This document shows, one piece after another, positions 16,993-26,013 of a stretch of 51,903 bases of DNA (its first letter is position 1; every line of letters begins with the position of its first letter). Position numbers and translations under genes: made by a program. The notes under the pieces were generated by a model that searched no databases, had not been told where the DNA came from, and saw nothing but the letters and a program-made list of their open reading frames with translations. The stretch comes from an uncultured Clostridia bacterium (GTDB lineage Bacteria > Bacillota > Peptococcia > Peptococcales > Peptococcaceae): assembly GCA_944391625.1 (NCBI GenBank), contig CALXUG010000017.1, positions 1-51,903 on the forward strand, written 5' to 3'.

Positions 16993-17112
16993 GCGCTTCT
17001 GCTGAGGGGAAGCAGAAGCGCGGTCTATATCAAGAGCAGAAGCGGAGAAAGGAGGTTGCGATTGGATACTGCTGAAAGGAAAACAGCAGTAGAGGGAGGT
17101 TGCTTCTGCCGG
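16993..17112. other. structured purine-rich intergenic region, possible small RNA and/or operon terminator
   Basis: The first hairpin is GCGCTTCTGCT/AGCAGAAGCGC (16993-17021). On the minus strand it is followed by AACTTTTT and could terminate the ABC operon. Next, GCAGAAGC (about 17035) and GCTTCTGC (about 17110) enclose a TACTGCTG/CAGCAGTA hairpin. Two GGAGGTTGC repeats sit unpaired between the stems and AAAGGAAAA sits in the loop. No gene overlaps. I cannot tell which strand is transcribed. Confidence 0.45.
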
Positions 17113-17196
17113 GAAATATTCTATATAAAAAATTTTGTTGTATTGTATAAGTTTTATATAATAGAATTACCCATATTATTGAATTTGTAAACGGTT

Positions 17197-17889
17197 TTAT
17201 GACAATAATTGTTCATTATTTTGATATAAATGGCCATCCACAATCCGCACGATTTTTTGCGCCTTTTTGCCAACGCCGGGGTCGTGGGTGATCATCAAAA
17301 TGGTGTTGCCCAGATCGTTTAGTTCCTGAAACAGCTGCAATACGTCCTGCCCTGTTTTGCTGTCCAGCGCGCCGGTGGGCTCATCGGCCAGCAGAATGGC
17401 CGGATTGCCCACCAAGGCTCGGGCAATGGATACGCGCTGCTGTTGTCCGCCGGACAGTTCGCTGGGTTTGTGATGCAGCCGTTGGCCCATTCCCAGCAGG
17501 GTCAGCTTTTCGGTGGCGGTCTGCACTGCTTCTTTGTGGGACACACCGCGAATCAACAAGGGCATGATGGTATTTTGCAGTACATCATATTTGGGAATCA
17601 GTTGGTATCGCTGAAAAATAAAGCCAATGTGCTGATTGCGAATGCGGGTCATTTTGGCATCGTCGGCCTGGTGAACGGCTTCGCCGCTCAGAAAAAATTC
17701 GCCGTCATCGGCAGTATCCATACAGCCGATAATGTTCATCAGTGTGGATTTGCCTGAACCGGATGGCCCCAAGATGGCGATAAATTCGCCGGGATACACG
17801 TGCAGGTTAATATCAAACAGCACCTGCACTTTTTCATTTCCCAGGCTATAAGATTTGTTGATATGGTTTAACATTAGCAAAGGTTCCAT
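17197..17889 (-). CDS. ABC transporter ATPase, MacB/LolD type
   Basis: 230 residues. Walker A is GPSGSGKST (41-49), the Q-loop is in FIFQRYQL, the signature is LSGGQQQR (145-152) and Walker B is ILLADEP (165-171). The length and the HxGxxFQ/QxxxL pattern fit the MacB/LolD subfamily. These ATPases power substrate extrusion from the membrane or periplasm through FtsX-like permeases rather than import. It is the last gene of a three-gene minus-strand operon (adaptor, permease, ATPase), 12 bp after the permease stop. It energises that pump from the cytoplasmic side. Confidence 0.92.
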   Translation of the reverse strand: MEPLLMLNHINKSYSLGNEKVQVLFDINLHVYPGEFIAILGPSGSGKSTLMNIIGCMDTADDGEFFLSGEAVHQADDAKMTRIRNQHIGFIFQRYQLIPKYDVLQNTIMPLLIRGVSHKEAVQTATEKLTLLGMGQRLHHKPSELSGGQQQRVSIARALVGNPAILLADEPTGALDSKTGQDVLQLFQELNDLGNTILMITHDPGVGKKAQKIVRIVDGHLYQNNEQLLS

Positions 17890-17901
17890 AGTATCGTTCC
17901 T

Positions 17902-19212
17902 TTATTCGTGATTTAAAGCCTCGATTGGTTTCAGGCAGGCTGCTTGCCATGCCGGATAAAAGCCGAACACTGTGCCGGTAAAGATGGCAAAGAACAGTGC
18001 GATAATGGCTGCTGTGTTGGAGGCCACCACGCTCATGCCGCTGAGCCGCACAACAGGCATAATGAGATAACCTGCCGCAACGCCGATAATGCCGCCCAGA
18101 ATGCTGATAAAGTTGGCTTCTAACAGAAACTGCAGCAAAATATCCTTGCGGGAGCTGCCCAGTGCCTTTAAGATGCCAATTTCTCGTGTACGTTCTTTTA
18201 CTGATACAAACAGCACGTTCATAATGCCAATGCCGCCCACCACAAAGACAACGCTGGCTACGGCAATCAGCAGAATGGACATGGTGTTGGCTGATTGCTG
18301 ACTGGCTGCTACCTGGCTGCCGGCATCGGAGACAGTGAAGCTGCCTTTGGGGTACAGCTCTGCCAGAAGGGTTTCAATATCGCTGATGGTGGTTTCCATC
18401 TGGTTGACGTCATCGGCTACGGCAATGATTTTAGGTGTTGCATTGCTGGAGCCCAGCACATATTTGACGGCTGAATTGTACGGCACAAAAATTGCGCTGT
18501 CCAGAGTAATATCAGAAACGGTGGAACCTGTCTCGGATAAAACGCCGATGACCGTATATTTTTTGCTGTTGATATTGATGACACTGTTGTAGGCGTCGGA
18601 TACGTTTTCAAAAATGCTGACGGCTGCGTCATAGCCCAGCACTGCTACCCGCTCCATATCTTCATTGTCGGTGTCGGTAAAAAATTGTCCCTGCAGCAGT
18701 TCCAGATTGGTAATGTCTGCATAATCGGTTGTGACGCCCGCAATGGTGGAGGAAAGGCTGTCTTCCAGTGTGCCGCCTTCCACATCGCTGCTGCCGTTTA
18801 CCAGCAGTGTGATCTGGGCCAGATTGGGGATGAACCAGGACAATTCTTCTAAATCTTCTTCGGTGAAGGTGGTTTTTTTGATTTGCTGCACGCCGCCCAT
18901 CATGCCACCCATCATACCGCCGGGGAATCCGCCGCCTCCGCCTGATCTTCCACTGCTGCCGGGCATGCCGCCGCCGGGAAACCCTCCTCTGCCAAAGGAT
19001 GAGGAAGATCCGCTGTTATCGGCAATGGTAATGGTTCCGGCATTCAGGTTCTTAAACTGATCCTGCACGTCTTTTTGTCCGCCCAGTCCAATGGCGATGA
19101 CGATAACGATGGTGGCTGCGCCTACAATAATCCCTAATGAAGTCAGTAATACTTTTGTTTTATTTTCTTTGATATTGATCCAGACCAAATTAAGAATTTC
19201 GTGAAGCGCCAT
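17902..19212 (-). CDS. MacB-like ABC transporter permease with Gly/Met-rich insertion
   Basis: 436 residues from the ATG at 19212, preceded by GGAAGGAGG; it overlaps the adaptor gene by 23 bp. The first membrane helix (about 18-40) is followed by a large extracellular MacB_PCD domain (about 40-290). Three helices (about 310-335, 360-385 and 400-425) form the FtsX domain (VKERTREIGILKALGSS motif). Just after the first helix, within the extracellular domain, is an unusual low-complexity segment rich in Gly, Pro and Met (GRGGFPGGGMPGSS, GGMMGGMMGG). It is not typical of MacB and may be a flexible or metal-binding loop. The substrate (drug, peptide or lipid) is unknown. It works with the adjacent adaptor and ATPase. 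Confidence 0.88.
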   Translation of the reverse strand: MALHEILNLVWINIKENKTKVLLTSLGIIVGAATIVIVIAIGLGGQKDVQDQFKNLNAGTITIADNSGSSSSFGRGGFPGGGMPGSSGRSGGGGGFPGGMMGGMMGGVQQIKKTTFTEEDLEELSWFIPNLAQITLLVNGSSDVEGGTLEDSLSSTIAGVTTDYADITNLELLQGQFFTDTDNEDMERVAVLGYDAAVSIFENVSDAYNSVININSKKYTVIGVLSETGSTVSDITLDSAIFVPYNSAVKYVLGSSNATPKIIAVADDVNQMETTISDIETLLAELYPKGSFTVSDAGSQVAASQQSANTMSILLIAVASVVFVVGGIGIMNVLFVSVKERTREIGILKALGSSRKDILLQFLLEANFISILGGIIGVAAGYLIMPVVRLSGMSVVASNTAAIIALFFAIFTGTVFGFYPAWQAACLKPIEALNHE

Positions 19213-21130
19213 CAGGCATGCCTCCTTCCATACCGGTTGGCGGAGTGCCGCCCATCTGTTCCGGTGTTTTGTTGGTGCTGCCGGTTTGGCTTTCGCTGTC
19301 GGCGGTACGGTTAATCTGGCTTTCGATGAGTACAATATCGCCTTCCTCTAAGCCGGAAGTGACTTCATAACTGGAACCGTCGGTAAAGCCCAGTGTTACT
19401 TCCTGCTGCAGTGAGGTGCCGTCTTCTTGTTTTACGTTTACATAATTTTTATCGCCCTGGGTGGTGATGGCCCGTTTTGGAATGATCAATACATCATCTA
19501 CCCGTTCGCTGACCAAATCAACGGTGCAGGACATGCCTTCATAAATATCCTCCAGACCTTCGCCTTCCACTGTAACGGTAACCGTGTAGTTTACCGTTGG
19601 AGCGCCGGCAGCCATTGGAGAAACACTGATGGCATTTACCTTGCCTTCAAAGGTTTCTTCGGATGTATCAAAGGTAACCAGAGCCTGCTGATCCAGAGAA
19701 ACGTTGCTGATGTCATCCTGGTCAATGGATAGTACAACCGAGATGCTGTCATTCTGCGCAATGGTGATAACGTCCTGGGTTAAGTCAATCTGTTCGCCTG
19801 CTTCAAAGGCAATATTGGTAACCAGGCCATCGCAGGGAGATAAAATGACGTTATCTTGCAAACAGCTGTTTAATTCCTGCACATAGGCATATAGGTTTTC
19901 TGCTGTCAGTTGGGTACTCAATACTTCCTGCTGCAGTTTATTGACGGTGCTTTCATAGGTCAAATCGGCTGTTTCGGCAGAAACGGTAGTTTTGTTTTTT
20001 TCACTTTCTGCCATTTCTTTGTTGCTTTCGTAGAGTAATTTGTAATTGTCATAGGTTAGTTGGGTATTTTCCAAATCTAACTGCAGCTGGCTGACTTTGC
20101 GCTGCAATTCGCTGTAGGTCATGCCGCTGTACCAATCCTGATAATCCTCGTTATATTCATCATAAGCTTCCTGCGCTTCTTCCAGACAGGTTTGGGCATC
20201 TTCGATACGATTTTCCAGCGTATCATATTCATCTACAACCGACTGATATTTGTTGATGATTTCGATGGCTTCGTCGAATTTATCAACTGCTGTGTTGTAG
20301 GCATCACCGTATTTTTCGGCATCTTCGCTGTCAGCATAGGCATCTTTTTCTGCTTCGGCCTTTTCCAGCGCCTCGGTCAGTGATTCCAGCTGATTTTTAT
20401 AATTGTTGTAGGATGCTTTATAATCGGCGTTATCTTCGTTGTAATCGTCATAAAATTCTTCCAGCGCTTTTAGTGCTTCGTCGTAGTAATCTACCAGGCT
20501 TTTCATATTGTTTCTGGTGGCAGTACGCAGATTATACAACTCCAACAGTTCGCTGTATTTTTCGTAGTCCTCCTGTCCTTCTTGTAAATTCTTTTCGTAT
20601 TCCGTCATTTTGTTTTGCATTTCTGTTAATGTGTTTTCGTAAACACCGGATGCCACCGAACCATCGCTGAGGCTTTCGGTTCGGGTTTGTTCCGCAGTGG
20701 CAGTTCCCAGTGTCAGATTAATGGAGGCTTCATCTGCTTTTAACTGGGCTTCCTGATATGCATTGTTTAAGGTGTTCATGGCCTTGTTCAGCGAAGTCTG
20801 GTCCAGAATAAACAGCGGATCACCTTCTGAAACATGTTCGCCTGCCCGCACCAGCACTTCTTCTACTTTTACTTCCAAATCCAGATGGGTGTCGTCATCC
20901 AGTGTCACATCTAAATCCAATCCGGTGGTTTGTGTTGTGACCGATGCAGTGCCCTCCTCCGACAGGCTGGCAATAATATCGCCTCTTGTCACAGCCTGTT
21001 CTCTGGCCTGAACAGTGTCGGCGTCTGCATTATGTTTCTGCCAGAAAAAAATTCCTGCTGCAATCAAAGCTGCAATTGCAATCACCATAATGGCAATCGT
21101 CGCTTTCTTGCGTGTAATGGTTTTTAACAA
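19190..21130 (-). CDS. periplasmic adaptor (membrane fusion protein) with very long coiled coil
   Basis: 646 residues from a TTG (21130-21128) that follows AAAAGGAG by about 10 nt; longer in-frame starts lack a ribosome binding site. One N-terminal membrane helix (about 10-29) is followed by a biotinyl-lipoyl half motif. A Glu/Tyr-rich coiled coil (about 95-380) follows. It is much longer than in MacA and split into several hairpin segments (YDEYNEDYQDWY and similar). The second lipoyl half (CDGLVTNIAFEAGEQ), beta-barrel and membrane-proximal domains (VLIIPKRAI) come after. The C-terminal tail is Gly/Met-rich. It links the permease to the cell exterior, or to an outer-membrane TolC if one exists; a TolC-family gene lies at 39323. 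First gene of the export operon. Confidence 0.88.
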   Translation of the reverse strand: MLKTITRKKATIAIMVIAIAALIAAGIFFWQKHNADADTVQAREQAVTRGDIIASLSEEGTASVTTQTTGLDLDVTLDDDTHLDLEVKVEEVLVRAGEHVSEGDPLFILDQTSLNKAMNTLNNAYQEAQLKADEASINLTLGTATAEQTRTESLSDGSVASGVYENTLTEMQNKMTEYEKNLQEGQEDYEKYSELLELYNLRTATRNNMKSLVDYYDEALKALEEFYDDYNEDNADYKASYNNYKNQLESLTEALEKAEAEKDAYADSEDAEKYGDAYNTAVDKFDEAIEIINKYQSVVDEYDTLENRIEDAQTCLEEAQEAYDEYNEDYQDWYSGMTYSELQRKVSQLQLDLENTQLTYDNYKLLYESNKEMAESEKNKTTVSAETADLTYESTVNKLQQEVLSTQLTAENLYAYVQELNSCLQDNVILSPCDGLVTNIAFEAGEQIDLTQDVITIAQNDSISVVLSIDQDDISNVSLDQQALVTFDTSEETFEGKVNAISVSPMAAGAPTVNYTVTVTVEGEGLEDIYEGMSCTVDLVSERVDDVLIIPKRAITTQGDKNYVNVKQEDGTSLQQEVTLGFTDGSSYEVTSGLEEGDIVLIESQINRTADSESQTGSTNKTPEQMGGTPPTGMEGGMPDGASRNS

Positions 21131-21238
21131 ATGAATCCCGCTCCTTTTCTTGTTCCTCGTGTTCTGTAAGAAAAAGATACCAATTATTTGTGACAACCTT
21201 GTGTGAAACTTTTTCAGAAAAAGTAACAAAAATTGGAC

Positions 21239-21292
21239 ACAAAAAAAGCTGTTGTGCTTTGCACATCCGGCAGATATGCAAAATACAACAGC
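21239..21292 (-). terminator. terminator of the lrgAB operon
   Basis: GCTGTTGT/ACAACAGC with an inner TTTGCA/TGCAAA pairing. Seven Us follow on the minus strand. Confidence 0.82.
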
Positions 21293-21331
21293 AACATTGT
21301 AATGGATATATGGTAATCGACTTGAAAGATG

Positions 21332-22030
21332 TTATAACAATATCGCAAACAGAAAGGCCCAGAATACAGTAAAAAATCCTGCCAATCCCATAGCGATACC
21401 GCTCATAGCCCCCTGCAGTTCTCCCATGGCAATGGCGCGGGTAGTGCCCACCGCATGGCTGCAGGTGCCAATGCCAACGCCCTGGGCAATGGGGTCGTTA
21501 ATATGAAACAGCTTTACCATAAACGGCGCAATAATGGAACCGGTGATGCCTGTAAAAATGACTGCGGCAATGCCAATGGGCACAATACCGCCCAGCTGCT
21601 GGGTGATTCCCATAGCGATAGGCGTCGTTACCGATTTGCTCAACAAAGAGGCGGTCAAAACGGTGTCCAGTTCAAACAGTTTGCACAAACCAAATACGAC
21701 AGCCATAGAGGCAAAGGAGCCCACAACGGTGCCGACTAAAATAGGCAGCAAATTGTTTTTCAGAATCTGCAGATTTTTATAGATGGGCACAGCCAGCGCA
21801 GCAGTGGCGGGCGCCAAAAACAAATTGATTATGTTGCCGCCTTCCTGAAAGGCTTCCATAGGAATGTGAAAAATCTGCAAAACAGCTACAATGATGATTA
21901 CCGCAATCAACAACGGATTGGCAATAGGATGATTTATCTTGCGGTTGATTGCCAGTCCCAGCTGATAGGCCAAGATGCTCAGCACAACACCAAAATAGGG
22001 AGAATAAAACACTTCTTTAAGCGCTTGCAT
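21332..22030 (-). CDS. lrgB: LrgB/CidB family membrane protein
   Basis: 232 residues with about seven or eight hydrophobic segments. LrgB motifs include NPLLIAVIIIVAVLQIF, NLFLAPATAALAVPIYKNL, LLSKSVTTPIAMGI and GTCSHAVGTTRAIAMGE. The family is the partner of LrgA/CidA holin-like proteins. Proposed roles are modulating murein hydrolase export and cell death, and in several bacteria and plants carrying pyruvate or glycolate. The start overlaps the end of lrgA by 14 nt, so translation is probably coupled. The operon ends in a strong terminator. Confidence 0.92.
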   Translation of the reverse strand: MQALKEVFYSPYFGVVLSILAYQLGLAINRKINHPIANPLLIAVIIIVAVLQIFHIPMEAFQEGGNIINLFLAPATAALAVPIYKNLQILKNNLLPILVGTVVGSFASMAVVFGLCKLFELDTVLTASLLSKSVTTPIAMGITQQLGGIVPIGIAAVIFTGITGSIIAPFMVKLFHINDPIAQGVGIGTCSHAVGTTRAIAMGELQGAMSGIAMGLAGFFTVFWAFLFAILL

Positions 22031-22397
22031 GATGTTTTCGCTCCTTTCGTTTTTCTTCCAGTTTAATCATGGCTGTTACAGTCCATGCTGTAATAGCAAA
22101 GGTGGTAAAAATGGATACTGTACAAATAAAAATCAGAATCAGCAGCTTGCCCTCCATGTAGTGCAGATTTTCTATAATAGAAACTGCCGGTGGGATAAAG
22201 AAAAACGCCATATTATCCAGCAAAAAATCGGTCTGTTTTTTGATATGATATACCTTGAGCGGTCCCCATAATAAAAAGCAGAATACAAGAATCATACTGA
22301 TGACACTGGCAGGAAAGGGAAACGGCAAAATGGCAGCGATAAGTTCCCCTACAAAACAGAGCAGAAAGATAATGGCAATCTGCATCATAATTTTCAT
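22017..22397 (-). CDS. lrgA: LrgA/CidA family holin-like membrane protein
   Basis: 126 residues from the ATG at 22397, with AAGGAAGG upstream; an in-frame start 21 nt earlier has no site. There are four hydrophobic segments with the CidA/LrgA motifs (FLLCFVGELIAAILPFPFPASVISMILVF in pieces, DNMAFFFIPPAVSII) and a basic C-terminal tail (KLEEKRKERKHH). It is holin-like and would form oligomers in the membrane together with LrgB. No LytS/LytR regulator is adjacent, which is the usual control in staphylococci and bacilli. Confidence 0.9.
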   Translation of the reverse strand: MKIMMQIAIIFLLCFVGELIAAILPFPFPASVISMILVFCFLLWGPLKVYHIKKQTDFLLDNMAFFFIPPAVSIIENLHYMEGKLLILIFICTVSIFTTFAITAWTVTAMIKLEEKRKERKHHASA

Positions 22398-22722
22398 GTT
22401 GTTCGCCTTCCTTTGCATGATGAAAAGTTAGTTCTGTCCCAATACAACAGAGATTGTCCAGTTGTTTATATTATGCTTTCCCATTGCAAAAAGCAAGTAG
22501 TAATTTGTGAATCCTTGCTATGTACACAATATTCTTATCAGTGCGGTGATGTAACCAAACCTTAATGAAAACCTGATAGTTTATCAATTGACTTTCATAT
22601 ACAAACATTATAAGGTACTAATAGAATCAATTCTGCAATTTACATAAAATCAACAGTATATATGATGCTGGAAAGCAGCGCATTATTTTTACAAAAAAAC
22701 GCAAAGAAAGGGATGCGATATC
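22398..22722. other. divergent intergenic region between lrgA and the PLD gene
   Basis: About 325 bp, AT-rich, with no ORF I would support. TTGACT at 22588-22593 and TATAAG at 22609-22614 are only 15 nt apart, so they are a weak promoter candidate for the PLD gene. Confidence 0.45.
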
Positions 22723-24156
22723 ATGCTTTTTACCAGAACGCAAAAGGCTCTGCTTTTGCTGTTTATCTTCTTACTCTATATTGTGATTGGTGTAGCTGTG
22801 CCATTGTTTCGGACACCGGCATTGTCAAAACAAACACAAAATCAGCTGGCAGAGGCTTCTTCTTTTTATGGTGATGAAGTGGGTATAGACCGCGCCATGC
22901 TGTTAGAAAGCAATGAGAGCGCCTGGGAAGAACGGATTCGTCTGCTGAATCAGGCCGATGAACAAATTATTTTAACGACCTTTGACATGCGGGAAAGCAA
23001 CAGCACGTTAGATTTGGTATCCATTTTACAACAAAAGGCCCAACGAGGTGTTTCGGTAAAAATTTTATTGGATGGGTTAAATGGATGGTTTCACGCGGAA
23101 CAATCTTCTTTGTTGCGTGCGCTGGCTACAGAGCCCAATGTTGAGATTAAGATGTACAACCCCATCACAGTGCTGCGTCCCTGGACGAATCTATATCGTT
23201 TGCATGATAAATTTGTAATTGTAGATGATGTTGGCTATATTATTGGCGGCCGCAATACCCATGACTATTTTATCGGCAACTATGATACCGACAGCCGCAG
23301 TTTGGACAGAGAGGTGCTGGTGTATAACACCGTTCATAATACAGAGAACAGTGGACAAAGCTCGGTGCATAACTTGCAGGCGTATTTTGACCATATGTGG
23401 AACAGTGACTATTGCCGGTATTACGGCGAGAAAGATACACCGTCGGATCATCAAGAACAACGGCTGCGGGAACTGACACAGCACTATATGAGCCTGGTGC
23501 GGCAGAATCCCGATTTGTTTCAGGATCTGGATTTTATGAGCCGTACAGTGCCAACCAATTGTATTACTCTGCTGTATAATAATCCGGATCCGGTGGCGAA
23601 GGAGCCTGTCATTTTTCAGCAGTTGGTAGAAATTATGAAGCGGGCGCAGGAAGAGGTAACATTTTTCTCGCCTTATGCAGTCTGCAATGATTACATGCTG
23701 CAGCAGCTGCGGCAGGTATCTGCCCAGGTGCCGGACTGTCATCTGGTGGTCAACTCGGTGGAAAATGGAGATAATTTTATAGCATCTTCCGACTATCTGC
23801 GTCACAAAGAAGATATATTGAGCAGTGGTTTTTCTGTGTATGAATATGATGGCGGCACTTCTACCCATGGAAAATCTCTTGCTATTGATGACAGGCTTTC
23901 TATCATTGGATCTTATAATCTGGACTTGCGCAGCACCTATCTCAGCACAGAAACCATGCTGGTGATTGACAGTGCAGAACTGACTGCCCAATTGAAGCAC
24001 AACTTCCATCTGATGGAGCAGCAAAGCCGTCAGTTGATTGGTGAAGATGCATATATGGTTCCCGATGGCTTGGAAACAAACTCCGTATCATTGCTCAAGC
24101 GCTGGGCCTGGTGGTGGGCCGGATTGTTTCTGCAGCCGTTCCGGTTATCTATTTAG
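22723..24156 (+). CDS. phospholipase D / cardiolipin synthase-like membrane protein
   Basis: 477 residues with an N-terminal membrane helix (about 10-30). Two HKD motifs are complete: LHDKFVIVDDVGYIIGGRN near residue 162 and THGKSLAIDDRLSIIGSYN near residue 383. These are the H-x-K-x4-D signatures of the phospholipase D superfamily, as in cardiolipin synthases. Between them lies a region (about 190-300) with no recognised domain. Cardiolipin synthases usually have two N-terminal helices, so this may be a related phosphatidyltransferase or a nuclease-like PLD acting outside the membrane. AAAGGGATGC precedes the ATG. It is a single gene ending in a strong terminator. Confidence 0.85.
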   Translation: MLFTRTQKALLLLFIFLLYIVIGVAVPLFRTPALSKQTQNQLAEASSFYGDEVGIDRAMLLESNESAWEERIRLLNQADEQIILTTFDMRESNSTLDLVSILQQKAQRGVSVKILLDGLNGWFHAEQSSLLRALATEPNVEIKMYNPITVLRPWTNLYRLHDKFVIVDDVGYIIGGRNTHDYFIGNYDTDSRSLDREVLVYNTVHNTENSGQSSVHNLQAYFDHMWNSDYCRYYGEKDTPSDHQEQRLRELTQHYMSLVRQNPDLFQDLDFMSRTVPTNCITLLYNNPDPVAKEPVIFQQLVEIMKRAQEEVTFFSPYAVCNDYMLQQLRQVSAQVPDCHLVVNSVENGDNFIASSDYLRHKEDILSSGFSVYEYDGGTSTHGKSLAIDDRLSIIGSYNLDLRSTYLSTETMLVIDSAELTAQLKHNFHLMEQQSRQLIGEDAYMVPDGLETNSVSLLKRWAWWWAGLFLQPFRLSI

Positions 24157-24241
24157 TGGTGCAGGAACGGACGGCGGATAAAGCACCATCACATCAGCCA
24201 TAGTGTCAGTGGATGAAACATGACAAAATATATTAGTCAAT

Positions 24242-24295
24242 AAAAAATCAGACAGTCTGAATCGGTTTATCGGTTCAGGACTGTCTGATTTTTTT
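24242..24295. terminator. bidirectional terminator between the PLD gene and lysA
   Basis: AAAAAATCAGACAGTC pairs with GACTGTCTGATTTTTTT, with an inner TGAA/TTCA pairing. U-runs occur on both strands. Confidence 0.9.
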
Positions 24296-24343
24296 ATGCT
24301 GTATTAATATGGTATATTGAAACAGTTGATTGGATTATAGAGA

Positions 24344-25591
24344 TTATAACCGACTAAAATCCAAGGTGGCAAATAAATCGTCCAAGGTTTCTGCGCGGCG
24401 AATGCACTCTACAGAACCGTCGGCTTTCAGCAATAATTCGGCAGAACGGAGCTTGCCGTTATAATTGAAGCCCATGGCATGACCGTGAGCGCCTGCATCA
24501 TGGATTACCAGATAATCGCCGGTGGCAATTTCCGGCAGTTCCCGATTGATGGCAAATTTATCGCAGTTTTCGCAGAGGCTGCCTACCACATCATATACAT
24601 GGTCAGCAGGGGCATCTTCTTTGCCCAATACGGTTACATGATGATATGCGCCATACATGCCGGGACGCATCAGATTGGCCATGGAAGCATCCACACCGAT
24701 ATAATGTTTGTAGGTATCTTTGGTATGAATGGCTTTGGTGACCAGATATCCGTAAGGCCCTGTCACCATACGGCCGCATTCCAGGCAGATTTTTAACGGT
24801 GCCAGACCTTTGCCCACAATCAATTCCTCATACAGCGCTTTGACGTCTTGTCCCAGCGCTTCCAAATCCACAGGTTCCTGTTCCGGTTTGTATGGAATAC
24901 CGATACCGCCGCCAAAGTTGACAAAGGAGAACTGAATGCCCACTTCCTGGCTGATATCTGCAATCAGTTCAAACATCATTTTGGCAGTTTCCGCAAAAAA
25001 TTCACGGTTTAACTCATTGGAAATAATCATGGTGTGGATACCAAATTTGGTAGCCCCTTTTTCTTTCATCATGCGATAAGCGTCAAACAGCTGCTCTCTG
25101 GTCAGTCCGTATTTGGCTTCTTCCGGTGTGCCGATAATTTCATTACCGCCCCGCAATGGACCGGGATTATAACGGAAGCTGATGGTGTCAGGCAAACCGA
25201 TCTGGCTGTCGATAAAATCAATATGGGTAATATCGTCCAGGTTTAGAATGGCGCCTAGCTCTTTGGCTTTGGCATATTCTTCAATGGGTGTTTCGTTGGA
25301 TGTGAACATGATTTTTTCACCGGTCAGGCCAACCTTTTCGCATAAAATCAGTTCTGCCATAGAGCTGCAGTCGCCGCCGAAGCCCTCTTCTTTTAAAATT
25401 TTTAATAAATAAGGATTGGGAGCAGCCTTTACTGCATAATACTCTTGAAATTCCGGGGCCCAGCTGAATGCGTTTGTCAAGCGACGGGCATTTTCACGGA
25501 TCGCCTGTTCATCATAAATGTGAAATGGTGTAGGGTAATGCTGCGCAATCTGCGCAATCTGTTCGTTGGTAAAAGGAACAGTTTTTTTCAT
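24344..25591 (-). CDS. lysA: diaminopimelate decarboxylase-family enzyme
   Basis: 415 residues, the usual length of LysA. It is a fold-type III PLP enzyme. The PLP lysine is K55 in YYAVKAAPNP, the glycine loop is FVNFGGGIG, and the C-terminal catalytic cysteine lies in SLCENCDKFA. ECGRMVTGPYGYLV and HDAGAHGHAMGFNYNG are family-typical. LysA converts meso-diaminopimelate to lysine and CO2 in the cytoplasm. Relatives act on carboxynorspermidine or ornithine, so substrate specificity is a homology call. It stands alone, with no other lysine genes nearby and no lysine riboswitch visible upstream. Confidence 0.85.
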   Translation of the reverse strand: MKKTVPFTNEQIAQIAQHYPTPFHIYDEQAIRENARRLTNAFSWAPEFQEYYAVKAAPNPYLLKILKEEGFGGDCSSMAELILCEKVGLTGEKIMFTSNETPIEEYAKAKELGAILNLDDITHIDFIDSQIGLPDTISFRYNPGPLRGGNEIIGTPEEAKYGLTREQLFDAYRMMKEKGATKFGIHTMIISNELNREFFAETAKMMFELIADISQEVGIQFSFVNFGGGIGIPYKPEQEPVDLEALGQDVKALYEELIVGKGLAPLKICLECGRMVTGPYGYLVTKAIHTKDTYKHYIGVDASMANLMRPGMYGAYHHVTVLGKEDAPADHVYDVVGSLCENCDKFAINRELPEIATGDYLVIHDAGAHGHAMGFNYNGKLRSAELLLKADGSVECIRRAETLDDLFATLDFSRL

Positions 25592-25804
25592 GAAAGTACG
25601 CCTCCTGATAAAAAAATAAGTTTGAATTTATTGTATACAAAATAAAATTTATTTACACATAGCTTATTTATGAGAGCTAGTAGAATATATATTATCCTAT
25701 CTGTTTCAGTAAAATCAACCGACTTTGTCCATTATACAGAATACATGTACCAATACAATCTATTTATCACAAAACAGAAATTTACAGGAAAAGATGCGGA
25801 AATA
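25592..25804. other. AT-rich divergent region between lysA and the queuosine operon
   Basis: About 210 bp of AT-rich DNA with no gene or recognised riboswitch for lysA. The promoter and preQ1 leader of the que operon follow directly. Confidence 0.5.
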
Positions 25805-25833
25805 TTGCTTTTTTTCAGCAAACAGGCTATAAT
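25805..25833 (+). promoter_or_regulatory. promoter of the queDE-folE-queC operon
   Basis: TTGCTT (25805-25810), 17-nt spacer, TATAAT (25828-25833). The start site would be about 25840, giving a 265-nt leader that holds the riboswitch. Confidence 0.65.
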
Positions 25834-25900
25834 AACAGATGGAAAAAAGAAAAGATATATGTCTTTGTATCGAGGACATATGAATACCATAACACATACA

Positions 25901-25941
25901 GACAGTTCATTTAGACCATCCTGTCGTTAAACAAAACTAGG
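25901..25941 (+). promoter_or_regulatory. preQ1-I riboswitch aptamer
   Basis: P1 is GACAG (25901-25905) with CTGTC (25921-25925), enclosing a TTCATTTAGACC-type loop. The A-rich tail TTAAACAAAACTAGG follows. The pseudoknot P2 is TAG (25912-25914) with CTA (25937-25939). Size, order and the AAAACTA tail match preQ1-I. The downstream operon makes the precursor of preQ1, which supports the call. The AGGC at its 3' end can pair with GCCT in the terminator, giving an antiterminator. Confidence 0.8.
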
Positions 25942-25991
25942 CTTATTTGTTTTTGCACAACAGTATTGCAGGCTGAACCGCAAAAATTGAT

Positions 25992-26013
25992 AGCGCCTTT
26001 GTGCGCTTTTTTT
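25992..26013 (+). terminator. riboswitch expression-platform terminator
   Basis: AGCGC-CTTTGT-GCGCT followed by seven Us, about 50 nt after the preQ1 aptamer and 90 nt before queD. Confidence 0.8.

Noticed and set aside
23088-23103. parS-like sequence (GGTTTCACGCGGAACA) in the phospholipase D gene
   Set aside because: Three mismatches to consensus inside a coding region; likely chance.
23191-24024. 277-codon open frame antisense to the phospholipase D gene
   Set aside because: It is a mirror of a well-supported coding sequence with both HKD motifs; no ribosome binding site and no family resemblance.
25946-25990. First guess for the preQ1 aptamer (TTGC/GCAA with GG/CC)
   Set aside because: The loop is too short and there is no A-rich pseudoknot tail. 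The element at 25901-25941 fits all preQ1-I features.
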